From Macondimonas sp045864775 (GTDB lineage Bacteria > Pseudomonadota > Gammaproteobacteria > UBA5335): a DNA stretch of 64,000 bases. Under the pieces are notes generated by a model. That model worked only from the letters and a program-made list of their open reading frames with translations. It ran no database searches and was not told the DNA's origin. The position numbers and the translations under genes are program-made. Location: the NCBI GenBank assembly GCA_045864775.1, contig BTVR01000001.1, positions 806,001 through 870,000 of the forward strand, in the 5' to 3' direction. Of this stretch, positions 7,780-16,688 are shown one piece after another. Position 1 is the stretch's first letter. Each line of letters starts with the position of its first letter.

Positions 7780-8559
7780 ATGAATCGCCTGCGCTTCGCC
7801 ACCCTCGGCAGTGGCAGCCGCGGCAATGCCACGGTCGTTGCCTGCGGCCGGACCGTGGTGCTGATGGACTGCGGCTTTGCCGTCAACGAGACGCTGCGCC
7901 GGCTGGGCGCATTGGGTCTGTCCGGCGAGGATCTCTCGGCGATCGTCGTCACCCACGAACATGGCGACCACATGGGCGGCGTGGCGCGGCTGGCGCGGCG
8001 CTTCAAGCTGCCGGTGTGGCTGACGGCCGGCACCTACCGCGGCGGCGGCGCGCCCAAGCTGCCCGACGTGCGGCTCTTCAACCCCCATGAGGCGTTCGCG
8101 ATCGGCGATGTGGCGATCCAGCCCTACCCCGTCCCGCACGACGCGCGCGAGCCCTGCCAGTTCGTGTTCTCCGACGGCGACCAGCGGCTGGGCGTGCTGA
8201 GCGATGCAGGCCATGTCACGCCCCACATGCGCCGCTGTCTGGATGGGCTCGACGCCCTGATCCTCGAATTCAACCATGATCCGCAGTTGCTCGCGGCCGG
8301 TCCCTATCCGCCGGAACTGCAGGCGCGCGTCGGCGGGCAACTGGGTCATCTGAACAACCATCAGGCGGTAGAATTGCTGGCAGGCATCGAGCGCCAAACG
8401 CTCCAGCACCTGATCGCCGGGCACATCAGCGAAAAGAACAACACCCCCGCGCACGTCCGCCGCACCGTGGCGAGCCGTCTGCCGGCCGAGGCGGCGGGCA
8501 TGACGCTGGCACCGCAGGACGAAGGACTGGGCTGGCACGAACTCAAGCGGCACGGGTAA
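7780..8559 (+). CDS. MBL-fold metallo-hydrolase (YycJ/WalJ-like)
   Basis: A 259-residue metallo-beta-lactamase fold protein. FATLGSGSRGNATVV opens the domain as in YycJ/WalJ exonuclease-like proteins. The metal site is THEHGDHMGG (~65-74), followed by the strand with VPHDAREPCQFVF, a GVLSDAGHVT acidic ligand (~145) and a late GHISEKNN histidine (~214). Cytosolic; no signal peptide. It probably acts as a phosphodiesterase or nuclease, but the substrate is unknown. It lies in a tight plus-strand run between the DUF1820 gene and purL (29-bp gap), a context that suggests co-transcription rather than shared pathway. Confidence 0.8.
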   Translation: MNRLRFATLGSGSRGNATVVACGRTVVLMDCGFAVNETLRRLGALGLSGEDLSAIVVTHEHGDHMGGVARLARRFKLPVWLTAGTYRGGGAPKLPDVRLFNPHEAFAIGDVAIQPYPVPHDAREPCQFVFSDGDQRLGVLSDAGHVTPHMRRCLDGLDALILEFNHDPQLLAAGPYPPELQARVGGQLGHLNNHQAVELLAGIERQTLQHLIAGHISEKNNTPAHVRRTVASRLPAEAAGMTLAPQDEGLGWHELKRHG

Positions 8560-8588
8560 GACTCCCCGCCATGTCTCGAGGACATCAC

Positions 8589-11500
8589 ATGCGCATCATT
8601 CACGGCTCCACGGCCCTGTCCCCGTTCCGTCTGACCCGCTTGCTGCAGACGATCCAGACGCGCATGCCCACCGTCACGGCCATCTCGGCCCGCCACGATT
8701 ATCTGGTGGAACTCACCGCGCCGCTGGACCCGGCGGCCGAGGCTCGGCTCGCCCAACTGCTCGACGCAGCCCCCGAGGCGGCACCGGCCGATGGAAGCCA
8801 ACGGCTCTGGGTCATCCCGCGGGCCGGCACGGTGTCGCCGTGGTGCAGCAAGGCCACCGACATCGCCCGCGGCTGCGGCCTCACCGCCGTGCGGCGCATC
8901 GAGCGCGCCCTGCGCCTGGACCTGACCGGCGTGCCGCCGGCGCGTTCGGCGCTGGGGGATCTGGGCGACCTACTGCACGACCGGCTGACCCAGACGCTGA
9001 TCGATGACATCGGGGCGGCCGAGGCGCTCCTGTTTCGCCACCCGGAGCCCGCGCCGCTGCGCACGGTTCCGCTCGGCACCGGCGGTCGCGCCGCCCTGGA
9101 GACGGCCAACCGGGATTGGGGGCTGGCGCTCGCCGCCGATGAAATCGACTATCTGTTGGACAGTTTCGCGGCGCTTGGCCGCGACCCCACCGACGTCGAG
9201 CTGATGATGTTCGCCCAGGCCAATTCCGAGCACTGCCGTCACAAGATCTTCAACGCCACCTGGGTCATCGACGGACAGACCGAGCGCGAATCCCTGTTCG
9301 GCATGATCCGCAACACCTACGCCCATCGCAGCCGCGGCATCCTCTCGGCCTACAAGGACAACTCGGCGGTGATCGAGGGCCCGCAAGCGGCGCGCTTTTT
9401 CCCCGATCCCGGGACACGCGAATACGGCGCCACGGTCGAGTCCGTCGATCTGTTGATGAAGGTGGAAACGCACAACCACCCGACCGCCATCGCCCCCTTC
9501 CCGGGCGCGGCCACCGGCGCCGGCGGGGAGATCCGCGACGAAGGCGCGACGGGTCGGGGAGCCCACCCGAAGGCCGGTCTGACCGGCTTCGCCGTCTCCA
9601 ATCTGCACCTTCCGGACATGGCTCGCCCCTGGGAAGTCGATCACGGCCGGCCCGCAACCATCGCCTCGGCGCGCGACATCATGCTGGCGGGGCCCCTGGG
9701 CGGCGCCGCCTACAACAACGAGTTCGGTCGTCCCAACCTCGCGGGCTTCTTCCGCAGCTATGAGCAGCGCATCGTGCGCGGCGGCGCGGACGAAGTCCGC
9801 GGCTACCACAAACCGATCATGCTCGCCGGCGGGATGGGCAACATCCGCCGCATGCATGTCGAAAAGCAGGCCATCCCGCCCCAGGCGCCCCTGGTGGTGC
9901 TCGGCGGTCCGGCGCTGCTCCTGGGGCTCGGTGGCGGCGCGGCGTCCAGCATGAGCAGCGGCCAAAGCCATGCCGAGCTTGATATTGCGTCGGTGCAGCG
10001 CGAAAACCCGGAGATGGAGCGACGCTGCCAGGAAGTCATCGACCAGTGCTGGCAGCGCGGCGCGGACAACCCCATTCTGGCGATCCACGATGTCGGCGCC
10101 GGCGGGCTGTCCAACGCCCTGCCCGAACTCGTCCACGACAGTGCCCGCGGCGGCCGCTTCGAGCTGCGCGCCATTCCGAACGACGATCCGGGCATGTCGC
10201 CGATGGCGATCTGGTGCAATGAAGCGCAGGAACGCTACGTGCTCGCCATCGACCCGGCGCGCCTGCCCGCGTTCATCGCCCTGTGCGAACGCGAGTCGTG
10301 CCCCTATGCCGTGGTCGGCGAGGCCACCCAAAACGCCGACCTGACGCTGACCGACGCCCATTTCGGCAACCAGCCCATCGACCTGCCGCTGTCGGTGTTG
10401 CTGGGCAAAACGCCGCGCATGCATCGCGAGGTCGCCCGTCGCGCGCCCGATCGGCTCACAGGCGCGCGCGAGGACGATGCCCTGCGCGCGGTCGATCTCA
10501 GGGAGGCGGCCGAACGCCTGCTGCGCCTGCCCACCATCGCCGACAAGACCTTCCTCATCACCATCGGCGATCGCAGCGTGGGGGGGCTCACCGTGCGCGA
10601 CCAGATGGTCGGCCCCTGGCAGGTGCCGGTCGCGGACTGCGCCATCACGGCCACCGGCTACACCGGCTGGACCGGCGAGGCCATGGCGCTCGGCGAACGC
10701 ACCCCGGCCGCGCTCGTGGATGCAGCGGCCGCGGCTCGGCTGGCCGTGGGCGAGGCCCTGACCAATCTCGCCGCCGCAGCGATCCGCGATACCTCGGACA
10801 TCGTCCTGTCGGCCAACTGGATGGCGGCGGCGGGTCATCCCGGCGAGGATGCGGCCCTGTTCGACGCGGTGCGCGCCGTGGGCATCGACCTGTGTCCTGC
10901 GCTCGACATCACCATTCCGGTCGGCAAGGACTCGCTGTCGATGAAGACCATGTGGCGCGAGGCCGAGCAGACGCGGAGCGTGACCGCGCCCGTCTCGCTG
11001 ATCGTCTCGGCGTTCGCCACGGTCGAGGACGTGCGCCATCACCTGACCCCGCAATTGCGCCTGGACGCCGGCCTCGGCGCACTCTTGCTGATCGATCTGA
11101 GCGCGGGACACCAGCGCCTCGGCGGATCTTGTCTCGCCCAGGTCTTCGGCCAACTCGGGGGCGCGGTGCCGGATGTGGATGATCCCGCGCGGCTGCGCGC
11201 CTTCGTGCGCGTCATCCATGACCTCGCTGCGCAGGGCCGGCTGCTGGCCTATCACGACCGGTCCGATGGCGGCCTGTTCGTCACCCTGGTGGAGATGGCG
11301 TTTGCCGGTGGCTGCGGTCTCGACGTCGATCTCGGTGCGCTGGGCGGCGATCCGGTCGGCGCGCTGTTCGCCGAGGAACTGGGCGCCGTGATCCAGGTGA
11401 TGGAGGCCGACCGCGCAGCCGTGCTGGCGGCATTCGAGCAAGCGGGGCTGGCGTCCTGTGTGCACGCCATCGGCCGGCCGGAACCGGGTGTCACCCTGCG

Positions 11501-12473
11501 CTTCAACGCTGGCGGCAAGCGCTTGCTCGAAGGGGACCGCCTCGTCTGGCGCCGCATGTGGTCCGAGACCAGTTTCGCGCTGCAGCGGCTGCGCGACGAC
11601 CCGGCCTGCGCCGAGGAGGCCTATGCGGCCTTGTCGCGCAGCGATGATCCGGGCTTGACCGCGGCGCATCTGCCCGCGCTTGCGCCGCTGCCTGTCCCAA
11701 GCGGCAGGGACCGCCCGCGCGTCGCCATCCTGCGCGAACAGGGGGTCAATGGGCACGTGGAAATGGCCGCAGCCTTCGATCGCGCGGGATTTGCCGCCGT
11801 CGACGTGCACATGAGCGATCTGTTGACCAGCGCCGCCTCACTCGCCGATTTTCAGGGCCTCGTCGCCTGCGGCGGCTTCTCCTTCGGCGATGTGCTGGGG
11901 GCCGGTGGCGGGTGGGCCAAGCGGATTCTCTTCAACGACCGCCTGCGGGACATGTTCGAGACCTTCTTTGCGCGGCAGGGCAGCTTCTCGCTGGGCGTCT
12001 GCAACGGCTGCCAGATGTTCTCTCAGCTCAAGGGTCTGATTCCCGGCGCCGCGCGCTGGCCACGTTTCATGCGCAACCGCTCGGAACAGTTCGAGGCGCG
12101 CTTGAGTCTGGTGGAGGTGCTCGACTCCCCGTCCGTGTTTCTCGGCGGGCTGGCGGGCGCTCGGCTGCCGATCGCAGTAGCCCACGGCGAAGGCCGGGTG
12201 GCCTTTGATGAGCCGATGGACGAAGCGCAAGCCCGCGTCGCGCTGCGCTACATCGACGGCAGCGGCGCGCCGGCCGAGCGCTACCCGGCCAACCCCAATG
12301 GTTCACCGGGCGGCATCACGGGACTGACCACGGACGATGGCCGGGTGACCATCCTGATGCCGCATCCGGAACGCGTGATCCGCAGCGTCCACCTGTCCTG
12401 GCGCCCCGACGACTGGCCCGAGGACAGTCCCTGGCTGCGGATGTTCCAGAATGCGCGCGCCTGGGTCGGGTAA
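8589..12473 (+). CDS. purL: Phosphoribosylformylglycinamidine synthase
   Basis: Single-chain PurL of about 1294 residues, the gammaproteobacterial length, which converts FGAR and glutamine to FGAM in purine synthesis. Order: N-terminal PurS-like domain, linker, two ATP-binding synthase halves (FAQANSEHCRHKIFNA, METHNHPTAIAPFPGA, and the second half with GDRSVGGLTVRDQMVGP and PVGKDSLSM), and a C-terminal class I glutamine amidotransferase with VACGGFSFGDVLGAG, the nucleophile in LGVCNGCQMFS and the His-Glu pair in MPHPERVIRS. An ATG exists at 8571, but the one at 8589 has GAGGA at the right distance and gives the family-typical start, so it is preferred. Confidence 0.97.
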   Translation: MRIIHGSTALSPFRLTRLLQTIQTRMPTVTAISARHDYLVELTAPLDPAAEARLAQLLDAAPEAAPADGSQRLWVIPRAGTVSPWCSKATDIARGCGLTAVRRIERALRLDLTGVPPARSALGDLGDLLHDRLTQTLIDDIGAAEALLFRHPEPAPLRTVPLGTGGRAALETANRDWGLALAADEIDYLLDSFAALGRDPTDVELMMFAQANSEHCRHKIFNATWVIDGQTERESLFGMIRNTYAHRSRGILSAYKDNSAVIEGPQAARFFPDPGTREYGATVESVDLLMKVETHNHPTAIAPFPGAATGAGGEIRDEGATGRGAHPKAGLTGFAVSNLHLPDMARPWEVDHGRPATIASARDIMLAGPLGGAAYNNEFGRPNLAGFFRSYEQRIVRGGADEVRGYHKPIMLAGGMGNIRRMHVEKQAIPPQAPLVVLGGPALLLGLGGGAASSMSSGQSHAELDIASVQRENPEMERRCQEVIDQCWQRGADNPILAIHDVGAGGLSNALPELVHDSARGGRFELRAIPNDDPGMSPMAIWCNEAQERYVLAIDPARLPAFIALCERESCPYAVVGEATQNADLTLTDAHFGNQPIDLPLSVLLGKTPRMHREVARRAPDRLTGAREDDALRAVDLREAAERLLRLPTIADKTFLITIGDRSVGGLTVRDQMVGPWQVPVADCAITATGYTGWTGEAMALGERTPAALVDAAAAARLAVGEALTNLAAAAIRDTSDIVLSANWMAAAGHPGEDAALFDAVRAVGIDLCPALDITIPVGKDSLSMKTMWREAEQTRSVTAPVSLIVSAFATVEDVRHHLTPQLRLDAGLGALLLIDLSAGHQRLGGSCLAQVFGQLGGAVPDVDDPARLRAFVRVIHDLAAQGRLLAYHDRSDGGLFVTLVEMAFAGGCGLDVDLGALGGDPVGALFAEELGAVIQVMEADRAAVLAAFEQAGLASCVHAIGRPEPGVTLRFNAGGKRLLEGDRLVWRRMWSETSFALQRLRDDPACAEEAYAALSRSDDPGLTAAHLPALAPLPVPSGRDRPRVAILREQGVNGHVEMAAAFDRAGFAAVDVHMSDLLTSAASLADFQGLVACGGFSFGDVLGAGGGWAKRILFNDRLRDMFETFFARQGSFSLGVCNGCQMFSQLKGLIPGAARWPRFMRNRSEQFEARLSLVEVLDSPSVFLGGLAGARLPIAVAHGEGRVAFDEPMDEAQARVALRYIDGSGAPAERYPANPNGSPGGITGLTTDDGRVTILMPHPERVIRSVHLSWRPDDWPEDSPWLRMFQNARAWVG

Positions 12474-12488
12474 GGTCGCGCTGCGCAT

Positions 12489-12734
12489 TCAGTTTTTGTC
12501 GTGGTGCAGCTTGTAGCCCCACAGGCCCAGAAACAGGAAGACGCCGCCCACGATGAACGCCAACTGCAGTTGGACGTCCGCCTGGGGACTGAAGAAATAA
12601 GCCAACATCCGACCACCCCGGGGAACGGTGGCCGAGTAGTAGGTCGCGATCAGGCACAGGCCGAACCCCAAGACCAGAAACCGGCTGCGGTGTTCGATCA
12701 GAATCTCGTTTTTTGCCAACCACCAGCGGCGCAC
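12489..12734 (-). CDS. Small two-span membrane protein, unknown
   Basis: An 81-residue protein, assuming the GTG at 12734 (an in-frame ATG at 12827 would add 31 low-complexity residues). A basic N-terminus (WWLAKNEILIEHRSRF) is followed by two hydrophobic segments, about residues 18-38 and 52-72, joined by a short Arg/Gly loop, with a His/Lys-rich tail. It is probably an inner-membrane protein. No family is recognised. It converges on purL, 15 bp from its stop. Coding is supported by clear membrane topology rather than by homology. Confidence 0.5.
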   Translation of the reverse strand: MRRWWLAKNEILIEHRSRFLVLGFGLCLIATYYSATVPRGGRMLAYFFSPQADVQLQLAFIVGGVFLFLGLWGYKLHHDKN

Positions 12735-12764
12735 ATCCCTCTCCTCCGCCCCATCCGCTCCCGT

Positions 12765-12798
12765 CCGCCCCCTGCCGGGGGCCCTTCGGGGCGGTTTT
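12765..12798 (+). terminator. Terminator-like GC hairpin upstream of methyltransferase gene
   Basis: CCGCCCC (12765-12771) can pair with GGGGCGG (12788-12794), with a GC-rich loop, followed by TTTT at 12795-12798. On the plus strand this is an intrinsic terminator shape. It lies upstream of the likely -10 (TATACT, 12842-12847) of the next gene, so it may stop read-through from purL that would otherwise run antisense to the small membrane protein gene. Confidence 0.4.
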
Positions 12799-12879
12799 CC
12801 CTTGCCGCTATCATAAGCCAAGCGCATCACCGATCCGTTGCTATACTGGCCGCACGCATCAACACCCCCACGACACGGT

Positions 12880-13725
12880 ATGGACACCCAGCATCAATCC
12901 ATTCTTGACTACTACCGGGAAAGCCACGTCGACTACCAGATGATCTGGGGGAGCTTCCGGCATCTCGGCCTGCACTATGGTTATCATGACGCGACGCATC
13001 GGGGCCACAATGCGGCCGTCCTGAACATGAATCGGCAGGTGGCCGACCGGCTTCAGGTCCAGCCCGGTCAGCATCTGCTGGACGCCGGTTGCGGCATCGG
13101 CGGCACCAGCATCTGGATGGCCCAGAACCGCGGGGCCGACGTCACCGGGGTCAACATCTCGCCTGATCAGCTGACCCATGCCCGCAAGCTGGTGGAAAGA
13201 CGCCATCTGCAAGACCGCGTCCGTTTCATCGAGCGCAGCTACATCGACACGGGCCTGCCGGACGAGCAGTTCGACGGCGTCTATGGCATGGAAAGCGTGA
13301 GCTACGCCATCGACAAGCGGGACTTCATCCGCGAAGCCCACCGGTTGCTGAAGCCCGGCGGCCGCCTCGTCATCACAGACGGTTTCAGGAACGATGCCGC
13401 CTTTCCGGAGCATCTGCGCGGCGACTATCAACGCTGGCTGGACGGCTGGGCCGTCGACAATCTGGCCGGCGCCCGGCAGTTCCAGGATGATCTGCTCGAT
13501 CTGGGATTCCGGGACATCCGGTTCGAAGACGCCTGCGCGCGCGTCCTGCCGTCGGCGCGGCGCATGCATCTGGCAGCCAAGTACACCCTGTGGGGCGGCA
13601 AGCTGCTCGAAAAGCTCCATATCCGCACGCCGGTTCAGACCGGAAACATCATTGCTGCCAAGCTGCAATACCCCTGCCTGATCGGTCGCGCCTGGATCTA
13701 CGGCATCGTCACCGCCGTCAAATAA
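12880..13725 (+). CDS. SAM-dependent methyltransferase (UbiE/tocopherol-methyltransferase-like)
   Basis: A 281-residue class I methyltransferase. After an N-terminal ILDYYRESHVDYQMIW and HLGLHYGYHD segment, the SAM-binding motif I is LLDAGCGIGGTSIW (~66-79), with NISPDQL as motif II and the post-motif HRLLKPGGRLVITDGF. The N-terminal pattern is that of sterol, tocopherol and cyclopropane-type small-molecule or lipid methyltransferases rather than nucleic acid enzymes. A TATACT -10 candidate sits 33 bp upstream of the chosen ATG; a further in-frame ATG at 12838 lies before this -10 and is rejected. Substrate unknown. It is monocistronic, followed by 230 bp before a terminator. Confidence 0.85.
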   Translation: MDTQHQSILDYYRESHVDYQMIWGSFRHLGLHYGYHDATHRGHNAAVLNMNRQVADRLQVQPGQHLLDAGCGIGGTSIWMAQNRGADVTGVNISPDQLTHARKLVERRHLQDRVRFIERSYIDTGLPDEQFDGVYGMESVSYAIDKRDFIREAHRLLKPGGRLVITDGFRNDAAFPEHLRGDYQRWLDGWAVDNLAGARQFQDDLLDLGFRDIRFEDACARVLPSARRMHLAAKYTLWGGKLLEKLHIRTPVQTGNIIAAKLQYPCLIGRAWIYGIVTAVK

Positions 13726-14050
13726 GGCGCCGACCGTCCGCTCTGGGCCTCCGGAAGGCGTGACATGGAGGCCGTGGGTGGGTCAGACTCTGTCCGGAAG
13801 GGTCAGTCACCTGCCGCCCAAATCACCCCGGAACCACCTCATGTAACTGATAAGTAAACAAACATTCGTCTGGCATCGGTATTGCTATTTCTACGGCGCA
13901 GGGACGCACGACACACAGCCGATCACGAGAAAAAACATCGCATCATTCATTTCTTTGCCCCCTGACCCCAGGGGGCTTCCTTTTGCGATCGCTTGGACTG
14001 CGTGTCGTCCGAACCCTGCCCCGCGACGGCGCTGGACGAGGGATAGTCGG
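13726..14050. other. Intergenic region, repeat remnants, no convincing gene
   Basis: About 325 bp between the methyltransferase gene and the convergent transglycosylase gene. It is less GC-rich in the middle (13840-13950). GGGTCAG occurs at 13780-13786 and 13800-13806, and its inverse CTGACCC at 13962-13968 inside a terminator hairpin. A 19-codon minus-strand frame (MNDAMFFLVIGC start near 13949) has a weak leader-like look but is too short to call. The region could hold a small RNA or the scar of a lost repeat element. Confidence 0.5.
13957..13984 (+). terminator. Intrinsic terminator
   Basis: GCCCCCTG (13957-13964) pairs perfectly with CAGGGGGC (13969-13976) around an ACCC loop, then TTCCTTTT follows. 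It is oriented for plus-strand transcription and is 232 bp downstream of the methyltransferase stop. It either ends a long 3' untranslated region or terminates a small unannotated transcript starting in the preceding AT-richer stretch. Confidence 0.65.
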
Positions 14051-15301
14051 CTAATCCGGGCCGATCGCGGCGGGCTCCTCCCGCGGAGATGCCAAGTCAC
14101 TCCCGCCTGTTGCCGCCCGCAACGCCTCCAGAAGCGCCTGATCGGGCTCCCCATCGATCGTGAGCCTGGCATCCCGCACGAAGCGGCGCATGGCCGCCCG
14201 GCTTTCCTCGCCCAGCACGCCGTCCACGCGCCCGATGGGATAGCCCAGCATCTTGAGTCGTTCCTGGATTTCGCGGCCATCGGCGCGCAGATAGCGGGTC
14301 ACGCGGGGTCCCTTGGCACGCAGCGGTGGCCCGCCCCCAAGCCGATCGGCCAGCAGGCCGACGGCCAGCGCATAGTTGGTCGAAGCATTCCAGCGCATGA
14401 TGACGCGGAAGTTGGGATAGGTGACGAACGCAGGTCCGGTGCGCCCGCCCGGAGCCAGCAACGAGATGGCCTCGGGTCGATCGGGGAGCACCGACCCGTC
14501 AATGCGTCGAACCCCCAATGCGGTCCATTGCGCCACGGGCTTGGAGGCTTTGTACCCGGCGTCCTCCAGCGCGCCCAGGTCGGTGACCACGACCTCTTCG
14601 CCCCATGACTCGGTCGGACGCCAGCCCATGCGGCCGAGATAGTTCGCGGCCGAGGCGAGGGCATCAGGCAGGCTGCGCCACAAATCGATGCGGCCGTCCC
14701 GGTCGTAGTCCACGGCGTAGTGGCGCATCGTCGTGGGCATGAACTGGGTATGCCCCATCGCGCCCGCCCACGAGCCGCGCAGATCGGCCAGATCCAGCCG
14801 GCCTTCGTCGACCATGGCCACGGCATCGATCAACTGGCGGCTGAACATGCGGCTGCGCCGGGCGTCGCATGCCAGCGTCGCCAGCGCGTCGAGTGTGGGG
14901 ATATCGCCAAAGTAGTTGCCGAAATTGGTCTCCAAGCCCCAAAAGGCCACCAGGTATTCGGGCGGAACGCCGTATTCCTGTTGCAGGCGGGCGAGCAGCG
15001 GGCGGTGTTGCTCCAGGACCGCCTGGCCATTCTGCAGGCGCGTCGGGCTGATGCTGCGCTCGAGGTAGTCCCAGAAGCTGGAGACGAATTCGCTTTGCCC
15101 GCCGCGATCGGTGCGGATGACGTCGGGACGCTGGCGGATGCCGGCGAATGCGGGCACGAGAACCTCCGAACGCACACCCGCCTGTCGTGCCTGACTGCGC
15201 AGATCGTCCAGACAGGCTTCAAATGAAGGCGCGGCTGCCGCGGGTCCGGCAACCACCGTGAGCAGCAAAGCCAGAAAACTTGCAAGGCCGTATTTGTGCA
15301 T
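14051..15301 (-). CDS. Lytic murein transglycosylase, MltB family, with peptidoglycan-binding domain
   Basis: A 416-residue secreted enzyme that cleaves peptidoglycan glycan strands to 1,6-anhydro products. Signal peptide: FLALLLTVVAGPAAAAPSF. The SLT_2 domain covers about residues 25-320, with the catalytic Glu in FWGLETNFGNYFG (~125), the GAMGHTQFMPTT motif and YDRDGRIDLW. A PG_binding_1 domain ends the protein (IQERLKMLGYPIGRVDGV and SRAAMRRF). Start at 15301 is backed by GGAAG 6 bp upstream; four extra codons upstream are unlikely. It lacks an obvious lipobox, so it is probably soluble periplasmic rather than an MltB lipoprotein. Confidence 0.92.
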   Translation of the reverse strand: MHKYGLASFLALLLTVVAGPAAAAPSFEACLDDLRSQARQAGVRSEVLVPAFAGIRQRPDVIRTDRGGQSEFVSSFWDYLERSISPTRLQNGQAVLEQHRPLLARLQQEYGVPPEYLVAFWGLETNFGNYFGDIPTLDALATLACDARRSRMFSRQLIDAVAMVDEGRLDLADLRGSWAGAMGHTQFMPTTMRHYAVDYDRDGRIDLWRSLPDALASAANYLGRMGWRPTESWGEEVVVTDLGALEDAGYKASKPVAQWTALGVRRIDGSVLPDRPEAISLLAPGGRTGPAFVTYPNFRVIMRWNASTNYALAVGLLADRLGGGPPLRAKGPRVTRYLRADGREIQERLKMLGYPIGRVDGVLGEESRAAMRRFVRDARLTIDGEPDQALLEALRAATGGSDLASPREEPAAIGPD

Positions 15302-15515
15302 CAATACTTCCACGAGGTGTCTGTGACAAAAGCTGGGGCCGGACTGGCCCTGTGCGAAGGATTCTGGGCGGCGCGGGGGCGTTGTTCAACTCCACCCGGC
15401 GCCGGCCAACAAAGTTTGGCGGCAACGCGCTCCGGACCGGTACCGATTGTCATCGCATTGCAAGCCGACGCCGCAAGAATCATCTCATTTCCAAGAGATC
15501 CGAAGGGGATGTCCG

Positions 15516-16622
15516 ATGATCGATTCGCCGCCAAACCGCGCGCTTGGAAAACTCCAATTGCGCCTGCTCGCCATGTTCTGTGCCCTCTGCGTGCCCCATC
15601 TCGCTCGCGCCGATCTGGCTTGTCCGGCGGGTCAGGCGGCTCCACCGGACTTCCAGTGGGGACTCGTCGCCTATCACGTCAATTTCCCCGGGTACGAGTT
15701 GCAGATCGACGACCTGGATCGCATGGCCGCCAACGGCATCCGGTGGATCCGCATCGATTTCGCCTGGGGACGCATCGAACCGACGCAGGGCGGCACGTTC
15801 GACTTCAGCTATTTCGATACCTTGGTGGCCGCCGCCCGGGCACGTGGCATTCATATCGCCGGCACGCTCGGCAACGGCTACAACACCCGCGTCCGACCCG
15901 TCGCACCGCTTTGGACCCACAAGCTGAGCGGCCCACGATACGTCGCCGCGCTGGCTCGCTATGCAGACGCCGTCGCCGAACGCTACGCGGATGATGTCGA
16001 CGTCTGGGCGCTGGAAAACGAGTTGCACATCGGCGTTCTGCACGTCGCCCTGCAATGGCGACACCGCGTGTACCCGCCCGCGATCAATCAGGAAATCCTG
16101 CGCACCTTGTCCCAAGCCGTCGATCGACGCGACCCCACCGCCCAGATCGTGCTGACCCTGAGCCCCAGCTTTCCGGGGTGGCAACGCTTCGTGAGGGAAT
16201 CGACCCAGCGCTTCCGCTTCGATGCGATCGGGCTGTACACCTATCCGTCGTTCAATGCGGGGGCGCCGCCAACGGGCTTTGAAGCGCTGGTAGCGGGTCA
16301 GATCGCCGATGCGAAAGATGCCGCCGGCGCGGGCCGCGATGTCCTGATCTTCGAGACCGGCTACCAGACGCCGCCCGACAAGCCGAAGACGCCGGAAGAC
16401 GAGGGTGCCCTGCTCCGCGAGAATCAGGCGATCTATATCGAAACCATGGTGCGCGCCGCCATCGACGGCGGCGCCACGGGCGTGTACTTCTACCAATATC
16501 TGGACAATCCGGACGAACTCATTCCCCGGGAGGAAGTGTTTGGCCTGATGACGCCGGATCGCACGCCCAAGCCTGCGTGGGGACGCTATGGGGAAGTCAT
16601 CGCGGCCTGTGGCGCGCCGTGA
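15516..16622 (+). CDS. Secreted glycoside hydrolase-like protein (clan GH-A fold)
   Basis: A 368-residue exported protein. The signal peptide region is LRLLAMFCALCVPHLARA. The mature part reads as a TIM-barrel retaining glycosidase: GIRWIRIDFAWGRIEPTQG (strand 2, as in GH5/GH39/GH42 relatives), WALENELHIG with an Asn-Glu pair fitting the acid/base (~165), and LIFETGYQTPP with a Glu fitting the nucleophile (~285), then GVYFYQYLDNPDE. GAAGGGG precedes the ATG. It is 66 bp upstream of another secreted protein of unknown type and may be in an operon with it. The substrate and exact GH family cannot be assigned from sequence alone. Confidence 0.7.
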   Translation: MIDSPPNRALGKLQLRLLAMFCALCVPHLARADLACPAGQAAPPDFQWGLVAYHVNFPGYELQIDDLDRMAANGIRWIRIDFAWGRIEPTQGGTFDFSYFDTLVAAARARGIHIAGTLGNGYNTRVRPVAPLWTHKLSGPRYVAALARYADAVAERYADDVDVWALENELHIGVLHVALQWRHRVYPPAINQEILRTLSQAVDRRDPTAQIVLTLSPSFPGWQRFVRESTQRFRFDAIGLYTYPSFNAGAPPTGFEALVAGQIADAKDAAGAGRDVLIFETGYQTPPDKPKTPEDEGALLRENQAIYIETMVRAAIDGGATGVYFYQYLDNPDELIPREEVFGLMTPDRTPKPAWGRYGEVIAACGAP

Positions 16623-16688
16623 ATCACTCCGGGGAATCTCACCATCGAGGGCGTTTTGATCGCCTATGAACCTTGCCGAGGCAAACCG

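Noticed and set aside
8970..11810. Very long antisense reading frame opposite purL (946 codons)
   Set aside because: It mirrors purL codon for codon in a high-GC gene, has a His/Arg/Gln-rich translation without any recognisable domain, and purL itself is certain.
13891..13949. Nineteen-codon minus-strand peptide MNDAMFFLVIGC...
   Set aside because: Too short for any support; it overlaps the terminator region and has no homologue that I recognise.
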